Positions 6,921-12,266 of a stretch of 12,266 nucleotides of DNA are shown one piece after another. Numbering within the stretch: position 1 is the stretch's first letter; every line of letters begins with the position of its first letter. The position numbers and the translations under genes were made by a program. The notes beneath the pieces are model-generated. The model had not been told where the DNA came from and ran no database searches. It worked only from the letters and a program-made list of their open reading frames with translations. The stretch covers positions 1 to 12,266 of the forward strand of contig CACZHN010000060.1 of the NCBI GenBank assembly GCA_902780985.1. The letters run 5' to 3'. This DNA comes from an uncultured Lachnospiraceae bacterium. GTDB lineage: Bacteria; Bacillota_A; Clostridia; Lachnospirales; Lachnospiraceae.

Positions 6921-6941
6921 CATTATCCCGGTATTCGTCAA
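6912..6941 (-). promoter_or_regulatory. Sigma-A promoter of the sensor-like gene
   Basis: On the minus strand there is a -35 TTGACG (6936-6941), an 18-base spacer and a -10 TATTAT (6912-6917). The predicted start near 6905 leaves a leader of about 42 bases. No terminator separates it from the hydrolase gene upstream, so readthrough may also supply transcript. Confidence 0.55.
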
Positions 6942-6952
6942 GGGGGAACTGG

Positions 6953-8035
6953 TTACGGCAGCATGGAATTGATCGTCTCGATATATAAATCCCTATGAAC
7001 AGTGTGAATGCTGTGATCACTTGTATCCGTCTCAACCAGGCGGCAGTTATCGCCTATATATCCCACTGCTCTTTCAGCCTGCTCGCGGGAAGCGGCACAG
7101 AGATACGTTCCGTTTTCATGAACGTTTTCCTTTGCGTGAATATATACACAAGGAACTTCGATATCCGAAAGGATCTGCTCGTGGGTATATCCGTTATTCC
7201 ATGAAAGATCATAGAAATGCTCTCCGAACATAAGATCGTAATCTTCTGCAAACTGATATAAGTACCAAACCGACGAAGGCATAAATCCTATCTTTACATG
7301 CTCACCCGGATGCTTGTCATGATAATGCTGAGCATAATCCGCTATCTTCGGCATAGCTTCCTTCATGTACAGCTCGCCCCAGTAGCAGTGTCTTAAGTCA
7401 TATGCCACCCAGCACTCGGATTTGTCGGTCTGATTATACTCATGGATTGACTTAAATGAATTCTTGTATGCAAAGCTGTCTTCCCAGCCTTCACCCTCTG
7501 TTGAAAATACAGGAGGATCTTCCAGAACAGCACCCGCAACGTTGTCTCCGCCGTAAGCACCGATATATGCTGCCATAAGAGCACCGCTGGAATGTCCTGA
7601 CACAACCGTTGCTTCACCGATAGTGTTATCTATGAACCAGATCAGATCATCACAGTTAACATCGATATAATAAAGGCTTTCGTCATGGGTCGATTGTCCG
7701 TGACCGTAGCAGTCCACCGCATATATATGCCAGTTCTTGCTGAGTTCCGGCAGGCACAGCGCATAGTCTTCCCATTCGCCCATCTGGCCGTGAATAAGCA
7801 GGAGTGCCGGCTTATCGTTCTCGACCTCGCCGTAGTTGATCACATTTCCGTTAGGAAGCGTAACCTGCTTTTCAACAACTCCTGCTTCTTCCATGGCTTC
7901 CTCGTACTTATCGTACCAATGCACGTTTTTATACCAGTAGATTGAAAATGCACCGGCACCGATAAGTATTACAACCAGCAATATGATTCCCGTAATCTTA
8001 AAAATTTTCTTAACTTTAGAGTTCTTCTTTTCCAT
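6953..8035 (-). CDS. Membrane-anchored alpha/beta hydrolase
   Basis: This 360-residue protein has a basic N-terminus (MEKKNSKVKK) and one hydrophobic segment at about residues 13-33, acting as a membrane anchor or uncleaved signal, with the hydrolase domain predicted outside the cell. The fold is shown by the oxyanion-region motif LLLIHGQMG (78-86), the strand-turn VDCYGHGQS (107-115) and the nucleophile elbow SGHSSG with Ser149. The catalytic histidine is most likely His341 in TDTSDHSIHT. The usual acid position after strand 7 reads VYIHAKENVHENG, where the expected Asp is replaced by Glu303-Asn304, so either Glu303 serves or the acid lies elsewhere. The substrate is unknown; small esters, peptides or lipids are possible. 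The start ATG has AAGGAGA 5 bases upstream. Promoter boxes suggest control by a LytTR-type regulator. Confidence 0.85.
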   Translation of the reverse strand: MEKKNSKVKKIFKITGIILLVVILIGAGAFSIYWYKNVHWYDKYEEAMEEAGVVEKQVTLPNGNVINYGEVENDKPALLLIHGQMGEWEDYALCLPELSKNWHIYAVDCYGHGQSTHDESLYYIDVNCDDLIWFIDNTIGEATVVSGHSSGALMAAYIGAYGGDNVAGAVLEDPPVFSTEGEGWEDSFAYKNSFKSIHEYNQTDKSECWVAYDLRHCYWGELYMKEAMPKIADYAQHYHDKHPGEHVKIGFMPSSVWYLYQFAEDYDLMFGEHFYDLSWNNGYTHEQILSDIEVPCVYIHAKENVHENGTYLCAASREQAERAVGYIGDNCRLVETDTSDHSIHTVHRDLYIETINSMLP

Positions 8036-8092
8036 AACAGTCTCCTTTTTAAATACATGACCTCTTGTTGAATCAGAAGATACTCTTTTCGA

Positions 8093-8098
8093 TTTATA
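8093..8098 (-). promoter_or_regulatory. -10 element of the alpha/beta hydrolase promoter
   Basis: TATAAA on the minus strand, 17 bases downstream of a non-consensus -35 (GTTCAT, 8116-8121) that lies within the proximal LytTR-type box. The predicted start is near 8086. A decent -10 with no real -35 is typical of an activator-dependent promoter. Confidence 0.45.
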
Positions 8099-8115
8099 CG
8101 TTAAATATTTGTGAC

Positions 8116-8145
8116 ATGAACGGTAATTCCCGCTCGATGAACGGT
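8116..8145 (-). promoter_or_regulatory. Paired LytTR-type boxes upstream of the hydrolase gene
   Basis: On the minus strand the 9-base box ACCGTTCAT occurs twice (8116-8124 and 8137-8145), 12 bases apart, with the flanking T giving a 10-base identical direct repeat. Both copies fit the published LytTR consensus [TA][AC][CA]GTTN[AG][TG], which occurs as direct repeats 12-13 bases apart. Relative to a start near 8086 they lie at about -38 to -30 and -59 to -51, one over the -35, as expected for an activator. The repeats begin 2 bases past the permease stop codon. No LytTR gene is in the window. Confidence 0.65.
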
Positions 8146-8146
8146 A

Positions 8147-9745
8147 TCAGTCTTCCTTTGTAAGTGCCAGAACTCTGAGCACGCAGAGAGCTGTAATAAC
8201 CGCAAGTATTGCAATAAGAACAACTGAAATAATCACTGAACTCATAAAGGTTCCGAGATAAACCAGAAGTCCTATCATAGCCATTGATAAAAGCATGTTC
8301 GGGAACAGATATACAGCTACCGCAGTACTCTGCTTAACTATCTCAATCTCGTTCTCCCAGTCCAGACGCATATGTTTAAGACCGCAGATCAGTCCCCAGC
8401 ATGTCGATAATACACATAAGATAAGTCCCATTATGATATATAAAATCGTTTCAACGACAGATGCCTTAAATGAAATGCTGAAAGTGATCGTAGCAAACAG
8501 CATGAACGGAACCGTAAAGTACAGATTGAAAAGCATCTTTCCGAAATACAGTGTTCTCTTGCGGATCGGAAGGCTCTGTACTATCCAGTAATTCTTTCCC
8601 TCAAGGGATGGTGATATTGCCGTGGTGGCAACCATGCCCAGGAAGAAATATATAATAAACGGTATAGCCGGACGAAGCATCTCAGCCGTGATCGGTGCAC
8701 CCTCAAGTGCCTTACTAAGCAGCTTATTCACATCCACAAAGAGAACTGCGATACCTGCTACTACGCAGAGGATCTGGCCCATAGCCGCATTTGTCATATA
8801 TGTGGTGGAACCGGTCATTCTCTTGAACTCTTTAAATGCGATGGTATTGAGCAGGCTCTTTGTCTTCTGCTCCTTCATGTCAAAATCACGTGCGGCTGCA
8901 TGTGACTTAAGTGCCGAATTGATCTTTCTGTAGGATCTTCCTACCGGAATAAATACAGCGATAAAGAGCACTAGGGTTGCTGCGATGATAAGAAGCATGG
9001 AAACCATATTCATATCTGCTACAGCAGCTCTGAACCACTCCAGCGGAAGGTAGTACTTTCCCATGCCGCCCGTTAAATCCGACATAGAATTCATAACAGC
9101 TTCTGTCTGATTGTTTCTGAACATGTTCTCAAGGAAGAATCTTGCTCCGAAGCAGAGAAGCACCAGAAGTACCATAAATGCAGTCTGAACGATATTCTTA
9201 TTCTTGAATCCCGATCCAGCCTTTGCGATAAGGAATCCGAGAAATGAAGCGATCAGCATTGGGATTACCGGCAGAAACATCGACAGAATAATCCATACCG
9301 GATACATCAATATCGAAGCCTTGGTATAAACTCCGTATACGATCATCATGGAAAGTGACACCGCCATATTCCACGGAAGGCTCTTGATATACATATAGAT
9401 AAACTTGCATGCAGCTATATTCTTCGGTGCATACGGAAGTGACATCAGCATATCGTACTCTTTAAAGTTAAACAGATATCCGTTTGTCTTAAACAATGTA
9501 AGGAAGAATGCAAGGCTTGATATTATCGTTGCACATGTAGTCGGAATAGAGTCTTCCAGACCGTACTTTACAAATCCGATGCAGTTTGCGATGCAGTAAG
9601 CCAGAAGCATCAGAACAAGCACTGCCATACCTATGGAATTGCCTACGATCTTTCCTCTTTTTTTCTTATCTTTGCAGAATTTATAGATATTCCACTGGCT
9701 GGTGGAAAGCAGTAAATTCTTGATTAAAACCATATTCTTATTCAT
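8147..9745 (-). CDS. ABC-2-type exporter permease
   Basis: This 532-residue, very hydrophobic protein has roughly ten to twelve membrane segments beginning at about residue 42 (IGMAVLVLMLLAYC), a basic N-terminal stretch (CKDKKKRGK) and a hydrophilic middle around residues 285-310. It is the membrane partner of the ATPase encoded just upstream. The size is that of the large ABC-2-like permeases of Firmicutes rather than the usual 250-400 residue forms. I chose the ATG at 9745 over an upstream in-frame ATG at 9772 because it has GGAGG 6 bases upstream, and because ATGAATAA joins it to the ATPase stop codon with an 8-base overlap, a sign of translational coupling. The exported substrate is unknown; peptides, bacteriocins, antibiotics or lipids are typical for this exporter class. 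Confidence 0.85.
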   Translation of the reverse strand: MNKNMVLIKNLLLSTSQWNIYKFCKDKKKRGKIVGNSIGMAVLVLMLLAYCIANCIGFVKYGLEDSIPTTCATIISSLAFFLTLFKTNGYLFNFKEYDMLMSLPYAPKNIAACKFIYMYIKSLPWNMAVSLSMMIVYGVYTKASILMYPVWIILSMFLPVIPMLIASFLGFLIAKAGSGFKNKNIVQTAFMVLLVLLCFGARFFLENMFRNNQTEAVMNSMSDLTGGMGKYYLPLEWFRAAVADMNMVSMLLIIAATLVLFIAVFIPVGRSYRKINSALKSHAAARDFDMKEQKTKSLLNTIAFKEFKRMTGSTTYMTNAAMGQILCVVAGIAVLFVDVNKLLSKALEGAPITAEMLRPAIPFIIYFFLGMVATTAISPSLEGKNYWIVQSLPIRKRTLYFGKMLFNLYFTVPFMLFATITFSISFKASVVETILYIIMGLILCVLSTCWGLICGLKHMRLDWENEIEIVKQSTAVAVYLFPNMLLSMAMIGLLVYLGTFMSSVIISVVLIAILAVITALCVLRVLALTKED

Positions 9746-10463
9746 CGATAACCTCCAGAAATACCTCTTCAAGTGAAGCGCCCTGTGTCAATTCATCCAT
9801 GGTTCCCGAAGCTATGATCTTGCCCTGCTTGATGATAGCGATCTTGTTGCAGAGCTTCTCGGCAACATCAAGTACATGGGTTGAGAAAAAGATTGCCGTA
9901 CCCTTCTCACACATCTCATGCATGATCTGCTTCAGGATAAACGAAGCCTTCGGATCAAGTCCTACGAAAGGCTCATCCAGCACAAGAAGTTTCGGATTAT
10001 GGATGAGTGCCGAGATGATAGCCAGTTTCTGCTTCATACCATGTGAATAGGAACTTATCAGATCTCCGAGAGCATCCTTTATCTCAAGTCTCTCAGCATA
10101 TTCGCTTATACTCTTCTGTCTCTCGGAAGCGCCGATACCGAACACATCCGCGATAAAGTTCAGATACTGAATTCCCGTAAGATTCTCATAAAGATCCGGA
10201 TTATCCGGAATGTAAGCTGTGATCTTCTTGCACTCATAGGACTCGGTCTTTACGGAATGTCCGTCAATAAAGATATCTCCTTCCGTAAAATCCAGAACAC
10301 CTACCACCGCACGGATGGTTGTGGATTTACCTGCGCCGTTATGGCCGATGAATCCGTAAATATCTCCGCTTTCCACGGTAATATTTACATTATCCGCAGC
10401 CTTCTTTCCTTCTCCGTATGTTTTTGTATATCCTTTGATCTCAAGCATAACTTTCTTTTCCAT
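9738..10463 (-). CDS. ABC transporter ATP-binding protein (exporter type)
   Basis: This 241-residue protein is a complete nucleotide-binding domain that powers the permease encoded next. Motifs in order are Walker A GHNGAGKST (40-48), Q-loop region AYIPDNPDLYENLT (84-96) with no Gln, signature SYSHGMKQ (139-146) in place of LSGGQ, Walker B LLVLDEP (159-165) and the H-loop FSTH with His196. The SHGM signature is usual for ABC-2/CcmA-type exporter ATPases such as those for antibiotics and bacteriocins. I start at the ATG at 10463, which has GAGG 6 bases upstream. The upstream in-frame ATG at 10475 would add MRLN but has its purine tract only 2 bases away. It is the first gene of a two-gene operon under a near-consensus promoter with an operator-like palindrome. 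Confidence 0.92.
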   Translation of the reverse strand: MEKKVMLEIKGYTKTYGEGKKAADNVNITVESGDIYGFIGHNGAGKSTTIRAVVGVLDFTEGDIFIDGHSVKTESYECKKITAYIPDNPDLYENLTGIQYLNFIADVFGIGASERQKSISEYAERLEIKDALGDLISSYSHGMKQKLAIISALIHNPKLLVLDEPFVGLDPKASFILKQIMHEMCEKGTAIFFSTHVLDVAEKLCNKIAIIKQGKIIASGTMDELTQGASLEEVFLEVIDE

Positions 10464-10495
10464 ATTTAACCTCATTTCTTCTCAAATAAAACAAA

Positions 10496-10534
10496 AGTAT
10501 TATCTGTATTAGTTGTTGTAATACAGATAATACT
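10496..10534. promoter_or_regulatory. 16-bp perfect palindrome (operator) at the ABC operon promoter
   Basis: Perfect 16-bp arms (10496-10511 and 10519-10534; left arm AGTATTATCTGTATTA) flank a 7-base centre, GTTGTTG. The right arm contains the -10 hexamer, and the rest covers the transcription start, so a bound protein would block the promoter. The inner half-sites TGTATTA and TAATACA resemble operators of GntR regulators of the YtrA subfamily, which commonly control ABC exporter operons. That link is inference. No GntR gene lies in or beside the operon here. The transcribed left half is not a terminator because no T run follows it. Confidence 0.7.
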
Positions 10535-10555
10535 CTTACCTAATTGATTTGTCAA
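10527..10555 (-). promoter_or_regulatory. Near-consensus sigma-A promoter of the ABC operon
   Basis: On the minus strand there is a perfect -35 TTGACA (10550-10555), a 17-base spacer and a -10 TATTAT (10527-10532). This is the strongest promoter in the window. The predicted start is near 10520, inside the palindrome. Intrinsic strength combined with an overlapping operator points to repression as the main control. Confidence 0.75.
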
Positions 10556-10582
10556 TATATTTTCTGAACGATCCTGTCGACC

Positions 10583-11893
10583 TTAGATTTCTCCGCCCTC
10601 CGACTGATTCTTTCTGTCAGGTCTGAAGTTGTCATCAGGTTTAAAATTTTCGTCTGGCCGGAAGCTCTCGTCCGGCTGGAAGTTCTCGTCCGGCTGGAAA
10701 TCCCCGTCAGGCCCGAAGCCTCCCGGACCGCCCATACCGCCCGGGCCGAAAGTCTGGCTGGAAATGGTATTGGTCTCTTCGCCGTTCTCTATGATGGTTC
10801 CTCCGTTATACTCAGCCTCTCCGTCATAATCAAATGTGGACTGACCTGTTATGCTTATGGTTCCTCCGTTTATATAAATATTTCCGTTTGAATCAACTCC
10901 GTCGGTATCTCCGGCACCCATATTTACGGTTACCGTTCCGCCGTTCAATATGAAGGTCGGTGTATACTGATCCGACTTCTGTGCTGCGTTGATTCCGTCA
11001 TCGGATGCCGTGATATCCAAAGTTCCGTCATTGATAGTGATATAAGTTCCCTCTATGCACTCGCCCGCATTCATAGTGAAGTTACCGCCGTTTATATCTA
11101 TGGTCGTGGTCGCATGGATTGCATCATCCTCTGCCGTAATGTTAAATGTACCGCCTGCTATATATACGGCACCGATGGAATCATCATCGTTATCTTCAGC
11201 ATGAATGCCGTCATTACATTCTGTTATATTGATTGTTCCGTCATATACTTTTACCGCATCATGAGCTTCCAGTCCGCTTCCGCTGCAGCTTATATTCAGA
11301 GTACTTCCGGTTATCTTCAGAGTATCCTTGCAGGATACCGCATTATCGGATGACTTTATATTAAGTGTTCCGAGACCGTTGATCACCAGGTCGTCTTTTG
11401 AAAAGATTGCCGCATCCACATCGGTATCTCCGTCAGCCTTAAATTCGCCCGAAACCTCAACTGAATTCTCGCTTTCCGTAGTGGTTACGAAAACCTTATC
11501 CGCACTCTTCACATATATGAATGCTTCTCCCGAATTCTTTACGGTCACGCCGTCCAGAACTATCTGAACCTTATCCTGATCATCCGCTTCGATATTCACG
11601 GTCACGTCTTCCGCCTCACCCGAAAGTACGTATACACCTTCTTTTGTTATATTTACGTCCTGTCCGCTAGTGAGGGTTATTTTCTCCGCCTCAGACAGAT
11701 CCGCTGTCTGCTCAAGATCTCTTTCGGTGAAAATTTCCTTTACGTCTTCGGCAACCGCTTCCGTCACTGCCGTTGTTGATTCTTTATTTGCTTCAGCCCC
11801 CGAAGTTCCTGTGGTTCCGCAGGCTGCCAGTGCTCCCGTCATAACAAGTGCCGCAACTGTTATATATACTCTTCTCAATCTGTTCTTTATCAT
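10583..11893 (-). CDS. Lipoprotein with beta-helix carbohydrate-binding-type domain and repeat tail
   Basis: This 436-residue protein has a lipoprotein signal: basic start MIKNRLRR, hydrophobic core and lipobox LAAC with Cys25, so it is anchored on the outer face of the membrane. A Ser/Thr/Glu-rich linker runs to about residue 65. Residues about 70-370 are rung-like repeats rich in N, D, G, I and T (patterns such as GTLNIKSSDNAV, GTINITECNDGIHA and GTFNITAEDDAIHA), typical of the right-handed beta-helix of the Cthe_2159/carbohydrate-binding-domain family, reported to bind acidic plant polysaccharide and calcium. A Gly-rich hinge (383-396) leads to five hexapeptide repeats (397-426). The start has AGGAGG 7 bases upstream. 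The gene follows a DUF4956 gene in the same direction, a pairing common in Firmicutes, often with VTC and CotH genes. The biological role is unproven. Confidence 0.85.
   Translation of the reverse strand: MIKNRLRRVYITVAALVMTGALAACGTTGTSGAEANKESTTAVTEAVAEDVKEIFTERDLEQTADLSEAEKITLTSGQDVNITKEGVYVLSGEAEDVTVNIEADDQDKVQIVLDGVTVKNSGEAFIYVKSADKVFVTTTESENSVEVSGEFKADGDTDVDAAIFSKDDLVINGLGTLNIKSSDNAVSCKDTLKITGSTLNISCSGSGLEAHDAVKVYDGTINITECNDGIHAEDNDDDSIGAVYIAGGTFNITAEDDAIHATTTIDINGGNFTMNAGECIEGTYITINDGTLDITASDDGINAAQKSDQYTPTFILNGGTVTVNMGAGDTDGVDSNGNIYINGGTISITGQSTFDYDGEAEYNGGTIIENGEETNTISSQTFGPGGMGGPGGFGPDGDFQPDENFQPDESFRPDENFKPDDNFRPDRKNQSEGGEI
10616..10705 (-). repeat. Five tandem 18-base units encoding a hexapeptide repeat
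   Basis: Residues 397-426 of the lipoprotein are GDFQPD, ENFQPD, ESFRPD, ENFKPD and DNFRPD, consensus [DE][NSD]F[QRK]PD. The DNA units (plus-strand form like GAAGTTCTCGTCCGGCTG) are similar but not identical. They encode an acidic, Phe- and Pro-containing tail at the C-terminus, probably flexible and surface-exposed. Confidence 0.85.
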
Positions 11894-12266
11894 AATTTTT
11901 CCTCCTATAGGCTGTCCATGTTCGTCTTCCGAGACTTATATCCAGATTTCCGTTCCTTGTTCTGATCTCATCTATCATAGCCTTTGTTGATACTCCTGCC
12001 TTAAGCACTACGCTGAGAGTTATCTTATACAGGCTTCCCATGTTGCTTGTCTTTACTTCTTCGTATGTGTAACTTGAAAGATATTTTTCGAAAATGTCTT
12101 CGAACTTTCCTTCAAAATCCAGGTTCTCTGGTACGCTTATCTTAAGTATTCTCTGGGATTCTCCGGCTGATGCGAAACCTGTCATGTTCAGGATTACATT
12201 TATCACAGATATGATTATCGTGAAGAAAACCGCTACTCCGATGTATCCCATTCCCGTTGCAAGACC
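11793..12266 (-). CDS. DUF4956-type membrane protein, C-terminal part, probable frameshift
   Basis: The gene is open at the right edge, so its start lies outside the window. The visible part begins GLATGMGYIGVAVFFTIIISVI, the last membrane segment, followed by a cytoplasmic domain of about 90 residues ending DEIRTRNGNLDISLG, which matches the C-terminus of DUF4956 proteins. Function is unknown; family genes often sit beside VTC-domain, CotH and beta-helix lipoprotein genes, as here. The genuine family sequence seems to end at about 11929. Beyond it the frame runs another 40-odd residues (RRTWTAYRRKNYDK and on) that overlap the lipoprotein gene by 101 bases and look like out-of-frame translation. 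One extra base near 11923-11930 would instead give GKTNMDSL and a TAG at 11905-11907, 11 bases before the lipoprotein ATG and abutting its ribosome binding site. The intended end is probably 11905. Confidence 0.75.
   Translation of the reverse strand, partial: GLATGMGYIGVAVFFTIIISVINVILNMTGFASAGESQRILKISVPENLDFEGKFEDIFEKYLSSYTYEEVKTSNMGSLYKITLSVVLKAGVSTKAMIDEIRTRNGNLDISLGRRTWTAYRRKNYDKEQIEKSIYNSCGTCYDGSTGSLRNHRNFGG

Noticed and set aside
9746..9772. Upstream in-frame ATG that would lengthen the ABC permease by 9 residues
   Set aside because: It lacks a ribosome binding site and would overlap the ATPase gene by 35 bases. The ATG at 9745 has GGAGG at ideal spacing.
10464..10475. Upstream ATG of the ABC ATPase (adds MRLN)
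   Set aside because: Its purine tract is only 2 bases away, while the ATG at 10463 has GAGG at 6 bases.
10616..10705. Tandem 18-base repeats considered as a CRISPR or minisatellite array
   Set aside because: The units are directly adjacent with no spacers, are in frame and encode a regular hexapeptide, so they are coding repeats of the lipoprotein.
10629..10829. Plus-strand open frame encoding a Ser/Gly/Lys-Pro-rich peptide
   Set aside because: It is the antisense reading of the lipoprotein's hexapeptide repeats and Gly-rich hinge, and has no start signal.

Overview
The window looks like chromosomal DNA of a low-to-moderate GC Firmicute, most likely a clostridial gut or rumen member of the Lachnospiraceae type. 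This is inferred from AGGAGG-like ribosome binding sites, sigma-A and extended -10 promoters, hairpin-plus-T terminators, and the gene families present (a YxjG-type methionine synthase, a cytoplasmic GH31 glycosidase, a SulP transporter, and a DUF4956 gene next to a beta-helix lipoprotein gene). No rRNA, tRNA, CRISPR array, transposase, integrase or phage gene was seen.

Layout from left to right. 1-570 (minus) is the N-terminal part of an unrecognised membrane-anchored, charged helical protein that runs off the left edge. 689-1807 (minus) is a MetE C-terminal-domain-type methyltransferase with a textbook-spaced LysR-type regulatory region. 2002-3954 (minus) is a GH31 alpha-glycosidase with a TTG start. 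4167-5816 (plus, the only plus-strand gene) is a SulP/STAS anion transporter. It converges with 5817-6863 (minus), a two-membrane-segment sensor-like protein with no cytoplasmic output domain; one terminator hairpin covers both stop codons. 6953-8035 (minus) is a membrane-anchored alpha/beta hydrolase whose promoter carries a perfect pair of LytTR-type boxes. 8147-9745 and 9738-10463 (minus) are an ABC-2 permease and its ATPase, overlapping by 8 bases, behind a strong promoter whose -10 sits in a 16-bp perfect palindrome. 10583-11893 (minus) is a lipoprotein with a beta-helix carbohydrate-binding-type domain and a hexapeptide-repeat tail. Upstream of it in the same direction is a DUF4956 membrane protein that runs off the right edge and appears to be frameshifted near its C-terminus.

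The genes do not form one pathway. They read as several short transcription units: methionine metabolism; cytoplasmic oligosaccharide breakdown; anion transport; a sensor-like protein and hydrolase; an ABC exporter; and a cell-surface pair (DUF4956 plus lipoprotein). The most informative material is regulatory: four well-formed control regions whose likely regulators (LysR, LytTR, GntR-like and unknown) are not encoded here, and two related long palindromes at gene 3' ends that look like REP-type elements doubling as terminators. I found no convincing new multi-gene system. The best leads are the LytTR-controlled hydrolase, the REP-like elements and the DUF4956 frameshift.
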